The notes beneath the pieces were generated by a model. The model had not been told where the DNA came from. It did no database searches and worked only from the letters and a program-made list of their open reading frames with translations. From NCBI RefSeq assembly GCF_003319185.1, contig NZ_QOHJ01000004.1:124001-188000 (forward strand): a DNA stretch of 64,000 bases, in the 5' to 3' direction. The DNA is from Blastococcus sp. TF02A-30 (GTDB lineage: Bacteria; Actinomycetota; Actinomycetes; Mycobacteriales; Geodermatophilaceae). This document shows positions 30,914 to 38,902 of the stretch, piece after piece. A program made the position numbers and the translations under genes. Within the stretch, counting starts at the first letter, position 1; each line of letters starts with the position of its first letter.

Positions 30914-32239
30914 TCATGCAGAGCGCAGGAAACGGTCGAGCACCCGGATGCCGAACTTCAGCGACTCGACGGGCACCCGCTCGTCGATGCCGTGAAAGAG
31001 CGAGGCGAAGTCCAGGTCGGCGGGCAGCCGCAGCGGCGAGAAGCCGAAGCAGCGCATGCCCAGGCGCTGGAAGCTCTTGGCGTCGGTGCCGCCGCTCATG
31101 GTGAACGGCACCGGGCGGGCGCCGTCGTCCTCGGCCTGGAGCGCGGTGACCATCTGGTCGACCAGCGGGCCGTCGAACGTCGTCTCCACCGCCTGGTCGT
31201 GCACCAGCCACTCGCGCTGCACGCCCTCGCCGATGAGGCTCGCCAGCTGCCGCTCGAACTCCTCCTCCTGGCCGTAGAGGAAGCGGCCGTCGACGGTGGC
31301 GCTCGCGGTGCCGGGGATGACGTTGGCCTTGTAGCCGGCGTCGAGCATCGTGGGGTTGGCGGTGTTGCGCAGCGCCGCGCCGATCATCCGGCTGATGCTG
31401 CCCAGCCGGGCCAGGGCCAGCTCGGGCTCGGCCGGGTCGATCTCGATGCCGTAGGCGTCCTCGACCGCGGCGAGGAACGCGCGCATCGGCGGGGTGAGGG
31501 TGAGCGGGAACCGGTGGCTGCCGATGCGGGCCACCGCCTCGCACAGCCGGGTGACGGCGTTGTCGTCGTGCACGAAGGAGCCGTGACCGGGCTTCCCGCC
31601 GGCGGTCAGCCGCATCCAGGCCAGCCCCTTCTCGGCGGTCTGCACGAGGTAGAGGCGCAGGTCGTCGCGGACGGTGATGCTGAAACCGCCGACCTCGCTG
31701 ATCGCCTCGGTGCAGCCCTCGAAGAGGTCGGGGTGCTCGTCGACCAGGTGGTGCGCGCCGAGCGTGCCGCCGGCCTCCTCGTCGGCGACGAAGGCCAGCA
31801 CGATGTCGCGGTCGGGCTGCACGCCGGTGCGGGCCCAGTCGCGCACCAGCGCCAGCACCATCGCGTCCATGTCCTTCATGTCGACCGCGCCCCGGCCCCA
31901 GACGTAGCCGTCCCGCTCCTCCCCGGAGAACGGGTGCACGCTCCACTCGGCCGGATCCGCGGGCACGACGTCGAGGTGCCCGTGGACGAGCAGCGCGGGG
32001 CGGCTGCGGTCACGGCCCGGGACGCGGGCGACCAGGCTGGCCCGGCCCGGCTCGGACTCGTGGATCTCGCTCTCGATGCCGGCGTCGGCGAGCTTGCAGG
32101 CCACCCACTCCGCGGCCTTGCGCTCCCCCGCGCTGGTGGCGGTCGCACCGGTGTTGGTGGTGTCGATGCGGATGAGGTCGGACAGGAGCTCGGCCACCTC
32201 GTCCTGGGCGCCGGCGAGCGGGGCGGGGGTCTCGGCCAT
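30914..32239 (-). CDS. M20/M25/M40 family metallopeptidase
   Basis: A 441-residue co-catalytic zinc peptidase. Metal and catalytic residues are in VHGHLDVVPAD, WGRGAVDMKDMDAM, FVADEEAGGTLGAHHLV and the C-terminal SGGTDAKSFQRLG. The dimerisation domain begins near residue 185. Members are dipeptidases, acylases or related amidohydrolases. The ATG at 32239 starts MAETPAPLAG; six upstream codons are also open. Confidence 0.88.
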   Translation of the reverse strand: MAETPAPLAGAQDEVAELLSDLIRIDTTNTGATATSAGERKAAEWVACKLADAGIESEIHESEPGRASLVARVPGRDRSRPALLVHGHLDVVPADPAEWSVHPFSGEERDGYVWGRGAVDMKDMDAMVLALVRDWARTGVQPDRDIVLAFVADEEAGGTLGAHHLVDEHPDLFEGCTEAISEVGGFSITVRDDLRLYLVQTAEKGLAWMRLTAGGKPGHGSFVHDDNAVTRLCEAVARIGSHRFPLTLTPPMRAFLAAVEDAYGIEIDPAEPELALARLGSISRMIGAALRNTANPTMLDAGYKANVIPGTASATVDGRFLYGQEEEFERQLASLIGEGVQREWLVHDQAVETTFDGPLVDQMVTALQAEDDGARPVPFTMSGGTDAKSFQRLGMRCFGFSPLRLPADLDFASLFHGIDERVPVESLKFGIRVLDRFLRSA

Positions 32240-32328
32240 GGCCCGATCGTGCCGCACCTGGGCGCGCCGTGCCCCGGTCGGGTGAACCGGCCCTGTTCCG
32301 TCTGCCTGTGACGGCCGATGATCGGAGC

Positions 32329-33363
32329 GTGACGGTCGTGCGCGCGCTGCGAGCCCGGGACTTCCGAGCTGCCGCGCACAGCGCCGCCCTCATCCTGCTG
32401 GTCAGCGCGGTGGTGCTGAGCCTGCTGCCGCTGTTCGCCGTGCCGGTCGGCGGTCCCGTCGCGCAGGCGGTCCACTGGACCGGCGTCGTCACGATCCTCG
32501 GCGCCGCGCTCGCCTGCCGGGTGCTGCGCCCGGAATTCCTCGACCGCTGGGCGGTCTGCACGGTGCTGGCGCTGGCCGGCGTCGGGCTCATCGGCACCCT
32601 CAACGTGCTGACCGAGGACACCTCGGCCGGGTCCCAGGCGTTCTACGCCCTGCCGGTGCTGTGGGTGGCGTTCCACCTCCGCGCCACCGCGGTCGCCCTG
32701 GTGACGGCGTCGGCCGTCGCCGTCAACACGCTCGCCCTCCTGGCCCTGCTGCCGACGGCCAAGGCGCTCACCGACGCCACCTTCTTCGGCGCCGTGCTGA
32801 TCGTCATCGCCGCGCTGCTCGTCCGGGCCAACCGGATGCAGGAACGGCTCGTGGACGCGCTCCAGCGCCAGCTGACCGTCGACTCCCTGACCGGCCTGGC
32901 CACCCGGAGGGCCTTCGACGAGGCGCTCGAGACGGCGATCAACCGCCCGGTCCCCGGCGGGACGGCGCTGGTGCTCATCGACGTCGACTCGTTCAAGTGG
33001 ATCAACGACACCCACGGCCACCCGGTCGGCGACGACGTCCTCGTGCACCTGGCCCGCGTGCTGCGCGGGCGGATCCGGGCCGAGGACGCCGTCCTGTCCC
33101 GGCTGGGCGGTGACGAACTCGCCGTGCTGATGCCCGGGTGCGGCCGCGAGGTCGCCGCCCGCCGGGCCGAGGAGCTGCTCGACGCCGTGCGCGGCGAGCC
33201 GCTGGCCCTGGCGGACGGCACGCTCGTGGCGCTGTCGATCAGCCTCGGCGTGGCGCACCTGCCCCGCTACTCCCGCGACCGGCGCGGGCTCTACACCTCC
33301 GCCGACGCGGCGCTGTACGAGGCCAAGCGCGGGGGTCGCGGCCGGGTCGCCCTCGCCGTCTGA
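32329..33363 (+). CDS. Membrane-bound GGDEF diguanylate cyclase
   Basis: A 344-residue protein with about six N-terminal membrane helices and no recognisable sensor loop, followed by a GGDEF domain (about residues 185-344). The domain has DSLTGLATRRAF, VLIDVDSFKWINDTHGHPVGD and the active site LGGDELAVLMP, that is GGDEL instead of GGDEF, which many active cyclases tolerate. It makes cyclic di-GMP if active. No RxxD inhibitory site is seen. An in-frame GTG at 32308 is an alternative start; neither has a good Shine-Dalgarno. Confidence 0.83.
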   Translation: MTVVRALRARDFRAAAHSAALILLVSAVVLSLLPLFAVPVGGPVAQAVHWTGVVTILGAALACRVLRPEFLDRWAVCTVLALAGVGLIGTLNVLTEDTSAGSQAFYALPVLWVAFHLRATAVALVTASAVAVNTLALLALLPTAKALTDATFFGAVLIVIAALLVRANRMQERLVDALQRQLTVDSLTGLATRRAFDEALETAINRPVPGGTALVLIDVDSFKWINDTHGHPVGDDVLVHLARVLRGRIRAEDAVLSRLGGDELAVLMPGCGREVAARRAEELLDAVRGEPLALADGTLVALSISLGVAHLPRYSRDRRGLYTSADAALYEAKRGGRGRVALAV

Positions 33364-33392
33364 GGGACCGTGCCGGCCGGCCGGGGGGTGCG

Positions 33393-33420
33393 TGATCGCC
33401 GCCGGGCCGTCGGGTAGTCT
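33393..33420 (+). promoter_or_regulatory. Probable tRNA-Leu promoter
   Basis: TGATCG (33393-33398) and TAGTCT (33415-33420) are 16 bases apart and end 13 bases before the mature tRNA, which fits a sigma-70-type tRNA promoter. Confidence 0.4.
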
Positions 33421-33433
33421 TCTGCTCGCACTC

Positions 33434-33518
33434 GTCCGGGTGGCGGAATGGCAGACGCGCTAGCTTGAGGTGCTAGTGCCCTTTATCGGGCGTGGGGGTT
33501 CAAGTCCCCCCTCGGACA
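33434..33518 (+). tRNA. tRNA-Leu (anticodon GAG)
   Basis: A complete 85-nt class II tRNA. The acceptor stem GTCCGGG pairs with CTCGGAC, with discriminator A at 33518. The anticodon arm CTAGC-TTGAGGT-GCTAG gives GAG (reads CUC/CUU), a variable arm TGCCCTTTATCGGGCG follows, and the T-arm GGGGG-TTCAAGT-CCCCC is intact. No CCA is encoded. Its last 18 bases are inside the attL repeat of an integrated element, so the gene has been kept whole. Confidence 0.95.
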
Positions 33519-33519
33519 C
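33501..33519 (+). repeat. attL core of the integrated element
   Basis: CAAGTCCCCCCTCGGACAC forms the T-arm/acceptor end of tRNA-Leu plus one base. An identical 19-bp copy lies at 38903-38921. Flanking bases differ on both sides, which defines the crossover segment. Confidence 0.9.
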
Positions 33520-33607
33520 TCCTCACGGGGGAGCTTCCCCAGCACTACGTGACGCAGCTCACGCGAATCCGGCTGCGCTCACGATTTCGTCCGGCACCTG
33601 TCTTGAG

Positions 33608-34078
33608 GTGCCAACCCCCTCCGGCCTGATTCGGGCCAAGCAGACCGAGCGGCTGGTCGCCGCGCTCATCCCGCCGACCACCGCTCCGACCGTCGCCGTC
33701 CCTGACGCCGCCGCGACGGTCCTGCCGCTTCCGGCGCTGGCTCCGGTCCAGCCCGCGCGGTTCCTTCACCGCACCGCCCTGCTCGATGACCACGGCCGCG
33801 TGCGGGAGGCGACTCTCTTCGCCCTCCTCGGCTGGAAGCCCGAGCAGGCCGTGGAGGTCATCGAGCACGGTGCCGGCCTGCTCGTGCGTGCCACACCCGA
33901 CGGCTCGGTCGTCCTCGACTCGAAGGGCCGCGTGCGCGTTCCGGACGCCTTGCGGAAGTTCCGCGGCTGGGCCGCCGGTGAGGTGCTGCTGCTGTCGGCC
34001 TCCTCCGCCGCCGGCGTCCTCGTTCTCTCCTCCACGGCCCTCCTCGACTCCCTGGTGGTGCTCGATGCCTGTGCCTGA
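33608..34078 (+). CDS. Tandem AbrB/SpoVT-like DNA-binding protein of the element
   Basis: About 156 residues from the GTG at 33608. Two segments align with each other: residues 58-95 (LLDDHGRVREATLFALLGW, later GLLVRA) and 102-141 (VLDSKGRVRVPDALRKFRGW, later GVLVL). Both have the D-x-x-G-R-V-R strand and following helix of the AbrB swapped-hairpin fold, so the protein is an internal duplication. The gene overlaps int by 14 bases, where AICEs usually carry xis. The GTG has a weak Shine-Dalgarno, and the frame is open upstream through attL. In the excised circle the frame joins a strong start at 38860, adding 50 residues, so the present gene is probably a 5'-truncated form. Confidence 0.7.
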   Translation: MPTPSGLIRAKQTERLVAALIPPTTAPTVAVPDAAATVLPLPALAPVQPARFLHRTALLDDHGRVREATLFALLGWKPEQAVEVIEHGAGLLVRATPDGSVVLDSKGRVRVPDALRKFRGWAAGEVLLLSASSAAGVLVLSSTALLDSLVVLDACA

Positions 34079-35111
34079 CTCCCTCACCCCCGACGACCTC
34101 GCGGCCCTGCTGGCCGACCCGACCGCGGCCGGGGTCATCAAGGCGCTCGCGGCCGGCCTCGGACTCCAGCCGGCCGCAGCCGCGACGGTCCCCACGGTCC
34201 GCGAGTACGCGCCGACGGTGCTCGCTGCGGCTACGCCCGGCACTCGCCGGACGTACTCGACGTACTGGAACCTCCTGGTCCGCGAGCACGGGGACGACCG
34301 CATCACCGAGGTGACCACGAGCAAGCTGCGCGCCCTGGCCCAATCGGCGCGCGCCAACGCCGTGCGACGCCGCAACGGCCAGAGCGGGGCCAGCGCCGAG
34401 GAGAACTGCGTCGCGGCCCTGCGCGCGTTCTTCCGCTGCGCGGTCGAGGACAAGTACCTCACCGACAACCCGGCCGCCGCCGTCCGGAAGCCGGTGCGCC
34501 CACCGAGCCAGCGCCGGGCGCTCACCGAGCAGGAGTTCCGCGAACTGGACGAGGTCACCCGCACCGGCGGCAACGACCCCGTGCTCGACACGCTCCTGCT
34601 GCGCTTCCACGCGGAGACCGGCGCGCGGCGGGGCGGCGCGCTCGCTCTCAGCCTGGCCGACCTCGACGAGCCCCGGCTGTGCGTGCGCCTGCGCGAGAAG
34701 GGCGGCAAGGCTCGCTGGCAGCCGGTCAGCCCCACCCTGTTCGCAGCCCTCGTCGAGCACGCCGCCGCCCGCGGTGCCCGGGACCCGGAGGAGCAGGTCT
34801 TCCGCTACCGACCGCGTCGCGGCGAGGAGAAGGGCGCGCCCCTCACCCGCCGTCGGTACAACACCCTGGCCGACCGCTGGCAGCGGTCGCTGCCCTGGGC
34901 CGCGCAGTACGGCGTCAGCCCGCACTGGCTGCGGCACACCGCGCTCACGGCCGCCGAGCGGGTGGGCGGCTCCTACGGCATCGCCCGCGCCTACGCCGGC
35001 CACGCCGAGCCGGCCGACGCGACGACCACCTACATCAAGGCCCAGGTGGGCGACGTGGCTCGGGTGCTGGCCGCCATCACCGGCGAGCCGCACCCCCTCG
35101 CGTCCTCCTGA
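34065..35111 (+). CDS. int: Tyrosine recombinase (integrase) of the element
   Basis: A 348-residue phage-type integrase that cuts and joins at the 19-bp att core. It has an N-terminal SAM-like core-binding domain (about 45-140) and a catalytic domain with R188 (ETGARRGG), the Lys hairpin around 212-215, H287 and R290 (HWLRH), H313 (AGHAE) and nucleophile Y323 (TTYIKA). All catalytic residues are present. The ATG at 34065 lies inside the end of the AbrB-like gene, so translation is probably coupled to it. Confidence 0.93.
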   Translation: MPVPDSLTPDDLAALLADPTAAGVIKALAAGLGLQPAAAATVPTVREYAPTVLAAATPGTRRTYSTYWNLLVREHGDDRITEVTTSKLRALAQSARANAVRRRNGQSGASAEENCVAALRAFFRCAVEDKYLTDNPAAAVRKPVRPPSQRRALTEQEFRELDEVTRTGGNDPVLDTLLLRFHAETGARRGGALALSLADLDEPRLCVRLREKGGKARWQPVSPTLFAALVEHAAARGARDPEEQVFRYRPRRGEEKGAPLTRRRYNTLADRWQRSLPWAAQYGVSPHWLRHTALTAAERVGGSYGIARAYAGHAEPADATTTYIKAQVGDVARVLAAITGEPHPLASS

Positions 35112-35132
35112 GTCGAGGCAGGCGGTGGTGGG

Positions 35133-35480
35133 TCATCCCCGGCGCTGTGGGCGGTTTGGCAGCGCCCAAAGCGGTACCCACCCCGCCTCGCCGCGAGCGG
35201 CACGGTCGTGTGCTTCGGCGTTGTCCGCGGCCACGTTCTCCGCGAGGCTCCAGACGGCTTGCTCCCACTCCTCGCGCTCGACGGGAACGCCGACGCCGAC
35301 GCCGTGACCGAGGAGAAGCAACGTCCACTCGTCGGGCGTGCCGGGGTCTCCGAGCGGCTCCAAGCGAGCCCTTCCCGCCAGCTCTACAGCCATGTCCGCA
35401 GGGCAGCCGACGTCTCGAAGAGCGGCCGCCAGTGCCGCACTCATCCACGGCTCGAAGCTGAGGCTCTGGTCAGCGGGCAC
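35133..35480 (-). CDS. Element-borne hypothetical protein
   Basis: 115 residues from a GTG at 35480: ALAAALRDVGCPADMAVELAG, then LGDPGTPDEWTLLLLGHG and REEWEQAVWSLAENVAADNAEAHDRA. It is acidic and mostly helical. It is the only gene of the element on the minus strand and lies between int and rep. I do not recognise a family. Codon use and open length support coding. Confidence 0.55.
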   Translation of the reverse strand: MPADQSLSFEPWMSAALAAALRDVGCPADMAVELAGRARLEPLGDPGTPDEWTLLLLGHGVGVGVPVEREEWEQAVWSLAENVAADNAEAHDRAARGEAGWVPLWALPNRPQRRG

Positions 35481-35565
35481 CCCGGGACGGTAGCGACCGG
35501 ACGGCCGACAAGGCGGGACCCGACGGCTCCTGGCCGAGTGACGAGGCCGCCGGACGGTCCCGGCG

Positions 35566-36837
35566 GTGACCGCCACCGAACGCCTCCACAGCAGCACCCA
35601 CGGCCCCTGCGCCCGGCCCGTCCAACTGGCCGGCACCGAGTTCGATGCCTCGACCGGTGAGAGGCTCGGCCGCAAGACCGTCGAGCGCCGCTGCGGCAGC
35701 CGGCTCGCCTCCCAGTGCCCGTCCTGCTCCGCGCTCTACGCCGCCGACGCCCGAGCGCTCATCCGTGCCGGGCTCACCGACCCCGACACGGGTCGGCCAC
35801 TGCCCGCCACCTTCGTCACCCTCACCGCTCCGGGAGCAAGCGTCTTCGGCCAGGTCCACTCCCAGCGGCGCAGCGGCGGCAAGCGGGGCAAGGTCCGCAC
35901 CTGCCGCTGCGGTCGGCGGCACCGCGACGGCGACCCGCTCCTCGGCTTGCCGCTGGACGAGGCGAGCTACCGCTACGACCTCGCGGCCGCCTACAACGCC
36001 GCCGCCGGCCGCCTCGCGGCCGTCACCTGGCAGAAGCTCGGCCGCGTCCTGGGCGAGCGTCTCCGCGTGGTCCGCGTGATGGAGTACCAGGCGCGCGGCC
36101 TGGTCCACGTCCACGCCCTCGTCATCGGCACCGTCTCCCAGGCCGACCTCGACCTCGTCGTCTCCGGCGGCACCAACCCCCGCACCGGCCGGCGCATCGC
36201 GCCGGTCCGGCACGGCCGGTGGAACTGGGGACCGCGCTGCCACGCCCGCCCGGTCCGGACCGGCCACGCCGACCGGCTGGGGGCCTACATGAGCAAGGTG
36301 ACCGCCTACGCGGTCAAGGCAGCGGGTGAGGACCGGCCCAGCGGCGGATTCGCCGAGAAGATGGCCCGAGCCGGAGCCGCCGCCTGCCGGTGCTCTCACC
36401 CGCGCCCCGACTGCTGCGACGGCGAGCGCACCAGCATCCTGACCGCAGCTGACGGCAACCCGGTCACCGTCGTCTGGCAGTCCCGGCCGTCGCAGGTCCC
36501 CTGCCGCCGGCACAAGCTGGCCCGTCGCGGCTGGGGCTACCGAGGTCACGTCTTCGCGTCCTCCCGGAACTGGGGCACCACCTTCGGCGAACTGCGCGCG
36601 AAGCGCGCGGCGTGGGCCGCCGGCCGGCAGGCCGGCGCGTCTACGCCCACGGTCGTGCTCTGGGAGCCCCCGCAGTACCGCACCGACCGCCCAGGACCAG
36701 GCGCAGCCTGGTCCCTTGATTCCGTAAGGAAAGTCGTCACACCAGGACCCACCGGGACGGCTACTGGCACGGACGGACGAGCTCCGGACGGTGCCCAGTG
36801 GCCGGCGACCGCCGGCCCCGACCCCCGGAGGCCCTGA
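35566..36837 (+). CDS. Replication initiator protein (RepSA-like, HUH type)
   Basis: A 423-residue initiator similar to RepSA of pSAM2. Features: CGSRLASQCPSCSALYAADA, a zinc-ribbon-like cluster (C43, C51, C54); LPATFVTLTAP; the HUH motif HVHALV (181-186), which coordinates the nicking metal; and further Cys/His pairs (CRCGRRH, CRCSHPRPDCC). It probably nicks the element's origin for rolling-circle replication of the excised circle. The GTG at 35566 is the first plausible start. The last 60 residues are Pro/Thr-rich and probably disordered. Confidence 0.83.
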   Translation: MTATERLHSSTHGPCARPVQLAGTEFDASTGERLGRKTVERRCGSRLASQCPSCSALYAADARALIRAGLTDPDTGRPLPATFVTLTAPGASVFGQVHSQRRSGGKRGKVRTCRCGRRHRDGDPLLGLPLDEASYRYDLAAAYNAAAGRLAAVTWQKLGRVLGERLRVVRVMEYQARGLVHVHALVIGTVSQADLDLVVSGGTNPRTGRRIAPVRHGRWNWGPRCHARPVRTGHADRLGAYMSKVTAYAVKAAGEDRPSGGFAEKMARAGAAACRCSHPRPDCCDGERTSILTAADGNPVTVVWQSRPSQVPCRRHKLARRGWGYRGHVFASSRNWGTTFGELRAKRAAWAAGRQAGASTPTVVLWEPPQYRTDRPGPGAAWSLDSVRKVVTPGPTGTATGTDGRAPDGAQWPATAGPDPRRP

Positions 36838-37157
36838 TGCTCCTTCCCATCGACACCGCTCCCCTGCGCTTCCTGCTCACCGGCGAACCGACCGCCGTCC
36901 TCGACTACGAGACCCGCCTGCCTCGCACCGACGCGGCTGGTCGGCCGCTGCTCCGGGTGCCCGTGGTCGTCACCGGCACCGGTGAGAAGCGCGCGCCGGC
37001 GGTCGAGGTGACCGTCCCCGGGCCGCTCCCCGAGGTCGAGCTGGGCAGCCTCGTCGCCTTCACCGGGCTCGCGCTGCGCACCTGGTCGGTCCCTGGCACC
37101 GACGGCCGTGAGCGCAGCGGGACCAGCCTGCGCGCCGACGCGATGGACCTCGTGTGA
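36837..37157 (+). CDS. Small conserved AICE protein between rep and the translocase
   Basis: A 106-residue, mostly beta protein: PTAVLDYETRLPRTDAAG, LLRVPVVVTGTGEKRAPAVEV and LVAFTGLALRTWSV. The pattern resembles small OB-like proteins encoded between rep and the FtsK-like gene in many actinobacterial integrative elements; single-stranded DNA binding is a guess. It overlaps rep by one base (TGATG) and the next gene by 4 (GTGA), so the three genes form one operon. Confidence 0.6.
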   Translation: MLLPIDTAPLRFLLTGEPTAVLDYETRLPRTDAAGRPLLRVPVVVTGTGEKRAPAVEVTVPGPLPEVELGSLVAFTGLALRTWSVPGTDGRERSGTSLRADAMDLV

Positions 37158-38239
37158 GCCTGCTCCTGCGCGGGCTCTCTCGGGTGGCCTCTCCGCAGCT
37201 CCTCTGGCCCACCGCCGCCCGGGAGGTCGGGTTGCTCGGCACCCGCGCCGTCGGCTGCCGCCCCACAGCTCTCGGCTGGGCACTCACGCTGCGCCTCCGC
37301 CCGCCGGCCACCGCGACCGTCCTCGACGCCTACGTGGAGCCGCTGGCCACCGCCTTCGGCGTTGCCCGCGTCCGGGTCGCCGCCGACCCGTTCAGAGCCG
37401 ACCGTGCGACGGTCGCACTGGACCTGCGGCCATCGCTGGGAGCCGTCGCCTACCCCGATGACAGCCGCCTGGTCTGGCTGCCTCGGGTGAGCGCCACCCC
37501 GGTTCCGCTCGGCATCGACGAGGACGGCGAGGAGGTCCGCCTGCCGCTGTACGGGTCGAGCCTGCTCGTCGCCGGCAGCCCGGGCTCCGGGAAGTCCACG
37601 GCGCTGCGCACGGTGCTGGCCGGACTCGCCGGCCAGCGCGACACCGCCCTGGTCGGCATCGACCCCAAGCGAGTCGAGCTGACGCCCTGGCGGGACCGGT
37701 TCAGCGCCCTGGTTGTCGGCAACGAGGCCGAGCCGACCCTCCGCCTGCTCCGGGACCTGGTCGCTGAGGTCCAGCACCGCGCCACCCGGCTCGCGGACCA
37801 GGGCCTCGTCGCCGTCCACCCTGACGCGGAGACACCCGCGCTGGTGCTCGTGGTGGACGAGTGGGCCGAGCTGGCGGCCGACGGGACGAGCAAGCAGCGC
37901 GCCGAGGCGCACGACCTGCTGCGCCGCTTCGTCTCGCTCGGGCGCGCGGTCGGCTGCTCCGCCGTCCTGGCCACCCAGCGACCGACCAGCGACACCGTGG
38001 ACACCGGCACCCGAGCGCTGCTGGCACACCGCCTGGCCCTCCGCTGCGGCGACCGCTGGCAGTCCGAGGCCATCCTCGGCCAGGGCAACGACCAGGCGGC
38101 GCGCATCCCGTTGTCCTCGCCCGGCTGGGGGCTGCTCGCCAGTGGCCCGGACCTGCGTGGGGTCCAGGTCTACGACCTCGACCCGTCGCGGATTCCGCAG
38201 CAGCAGTGCCGCGCGCTGGCCGTGCCGTCGCCGTGGTGA
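37154..38239 (+). CDS. FtsK/SpoIIIE-type DNA translocase (TraB/TraSA-like transfer protein)
   Basis: A 361-residue ATPase: Walker A GSPGSGKST at 141-149, GIDPKRVEL, Walker B LVLVVDEWAEL at 230-240, and sensor ATQRPTSDTVDTGTRALLAHRLALR. In AICEs this protein alone pumps double-stranded DNA into the recipient. No membrane helix is seen, whereas TraB proteins usually have an anchor, and there is no clear winged-helix gamma domain at the end. It may be a short transfer protein or a partition/stability factor. Confidence 0.8.
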   Translation: MSLLLRGLSRVASPQLLWPTAAREVGLLGTRAVGCRPTALGWALTLRLRPPATATVLDAYVEPLATAFGVARVRVAADPFRADRATVALDLRPSLGAVAYPDDSRLVWLPRVSATPVPLGIDEDGEEVRLPLYGSSLLVAGSPGSGKSTALRTVLAGLAGQRDTALVGIDPKRVELTPWRDRFSALVVGNEAEPTLRLLRDLVAEVQHRATRLADQGLVAVHPDAETPALVLVVDEWAELAADGTSKQRAEAHDLLRRFVSLGRAVGCSAVLATQRPTSDTVDTGTRALLAHRLALRCGDRWQSEAILGQGNDQAARIPLSSPGWGLLASGPDLRGVQVYDLDPSRIPQQQCRALAVPSPW

Positions 38240-38264
38240 GCTCGTTGCCGGTGATACTGCGGCC

Positions 38265-38816
38265 GTGACTGAGGCACGCGCGACGCTGCGACTCGAGCCC
38301 GCCGTCGTGACCCGGGTGTTCCACGACGGCAACATCACGCGTCACCCCGAGTCGCACTTCCTCGACCTCGTGGTCAGTGGCCAGTCGCTGAGGCAGGTCA
38401 CCGCAACGCCGGGGCCGGAGCTCGTGACCGAGCTGAACCGGCCGTGGCTGCCCGGGGTACCGGACGCCGTGGCGACGTTCCTCGGCCGGCGTCCGGGCGA
38501 GTTCCTCGCACCAGGCCGCATCCCACTCCTGGTCTGCGCCGTGGACGGTGACCTCGGCTGCGGAGCGCTCACCGCGGCCCTCGACGTGGGAGCTGCCGAG
38601 GTCACCTGGTCGGACCTCCTGTGGGAGGACGGCATCGTCGAACCCCGGCCGGTGGAGCACCTCGCCCAGGCGCTCACCTTCGACCGAGCTGACTACGAAG
38701 CCGCCTTCGCAGGCGCCTACGAGCGGGTGGCCGCGTTCCCCTACGACGAGCTGGCCCACCACGGCCGCCGGTTCCTCTGGCCCTGGCAGTGGGGGTGGAA
38801 GCTGCCTCGCGACTGA
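38265..38816 (+). CDS. Unknown cargo protein of the element
   Basis: A 183-residue protein from a GTG at 38265: VVTRVFHDGNITRHPESHFLDLVVSGQSLRQV, RIPLLVCAVDGDLGCGALTAALDV and a Trp-rich end RRFLWPWQWGWKLPRD. I do not recognise a family. It is the last gene before attR, the usual position of accessory genes. The compact alpha/beta look, without membrane segment or signal, suggests a soluble cytoplasmic protein. Confidence 0.55.
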   Translation: MTEARATLRLEPAVVTRVFHDGNITRHPESHFLDLVVSGQSLRQVTATPGPELVTELNRPWLPGVPDAVATFLGRRPGEFLAPGRIPLLVCAVDGDLGCGALTAALDVGAAEVTWSDLLWEDGIVEPRPVEHLAQALTFDRADYEAAFAGAYERVAAFPYDELAHHGRRFLWPWQWGWKLPRD

Positions 38817-38845
38817 CGGCCCGCCGCCTCTACAGTCCTCCGCAC

Positions 38846-38862
38846 AGGAGGTGTCCACCGTG
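38846..38862 (+). promoter_or_regulatory. Strong ribosome-binding site and GTG start left of attR
   Basis: AGGAGG (38846-38851) sits 8 bases before GTG 38860, and TACAGT at 38831-38836 could be a -10. In the integrated state the frame crosses attR and continues as nonsense antisense to the ATL gene until 39135. In the excised circle the same frame continues through the att core into the AbrB-like gene, so this is probably its native start. Confidence 0.65.
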
Positions 38863-38902
38863 GAGAACACGACCACGGGGAACCTTCCCCACGTAGAGGA
38901 CA

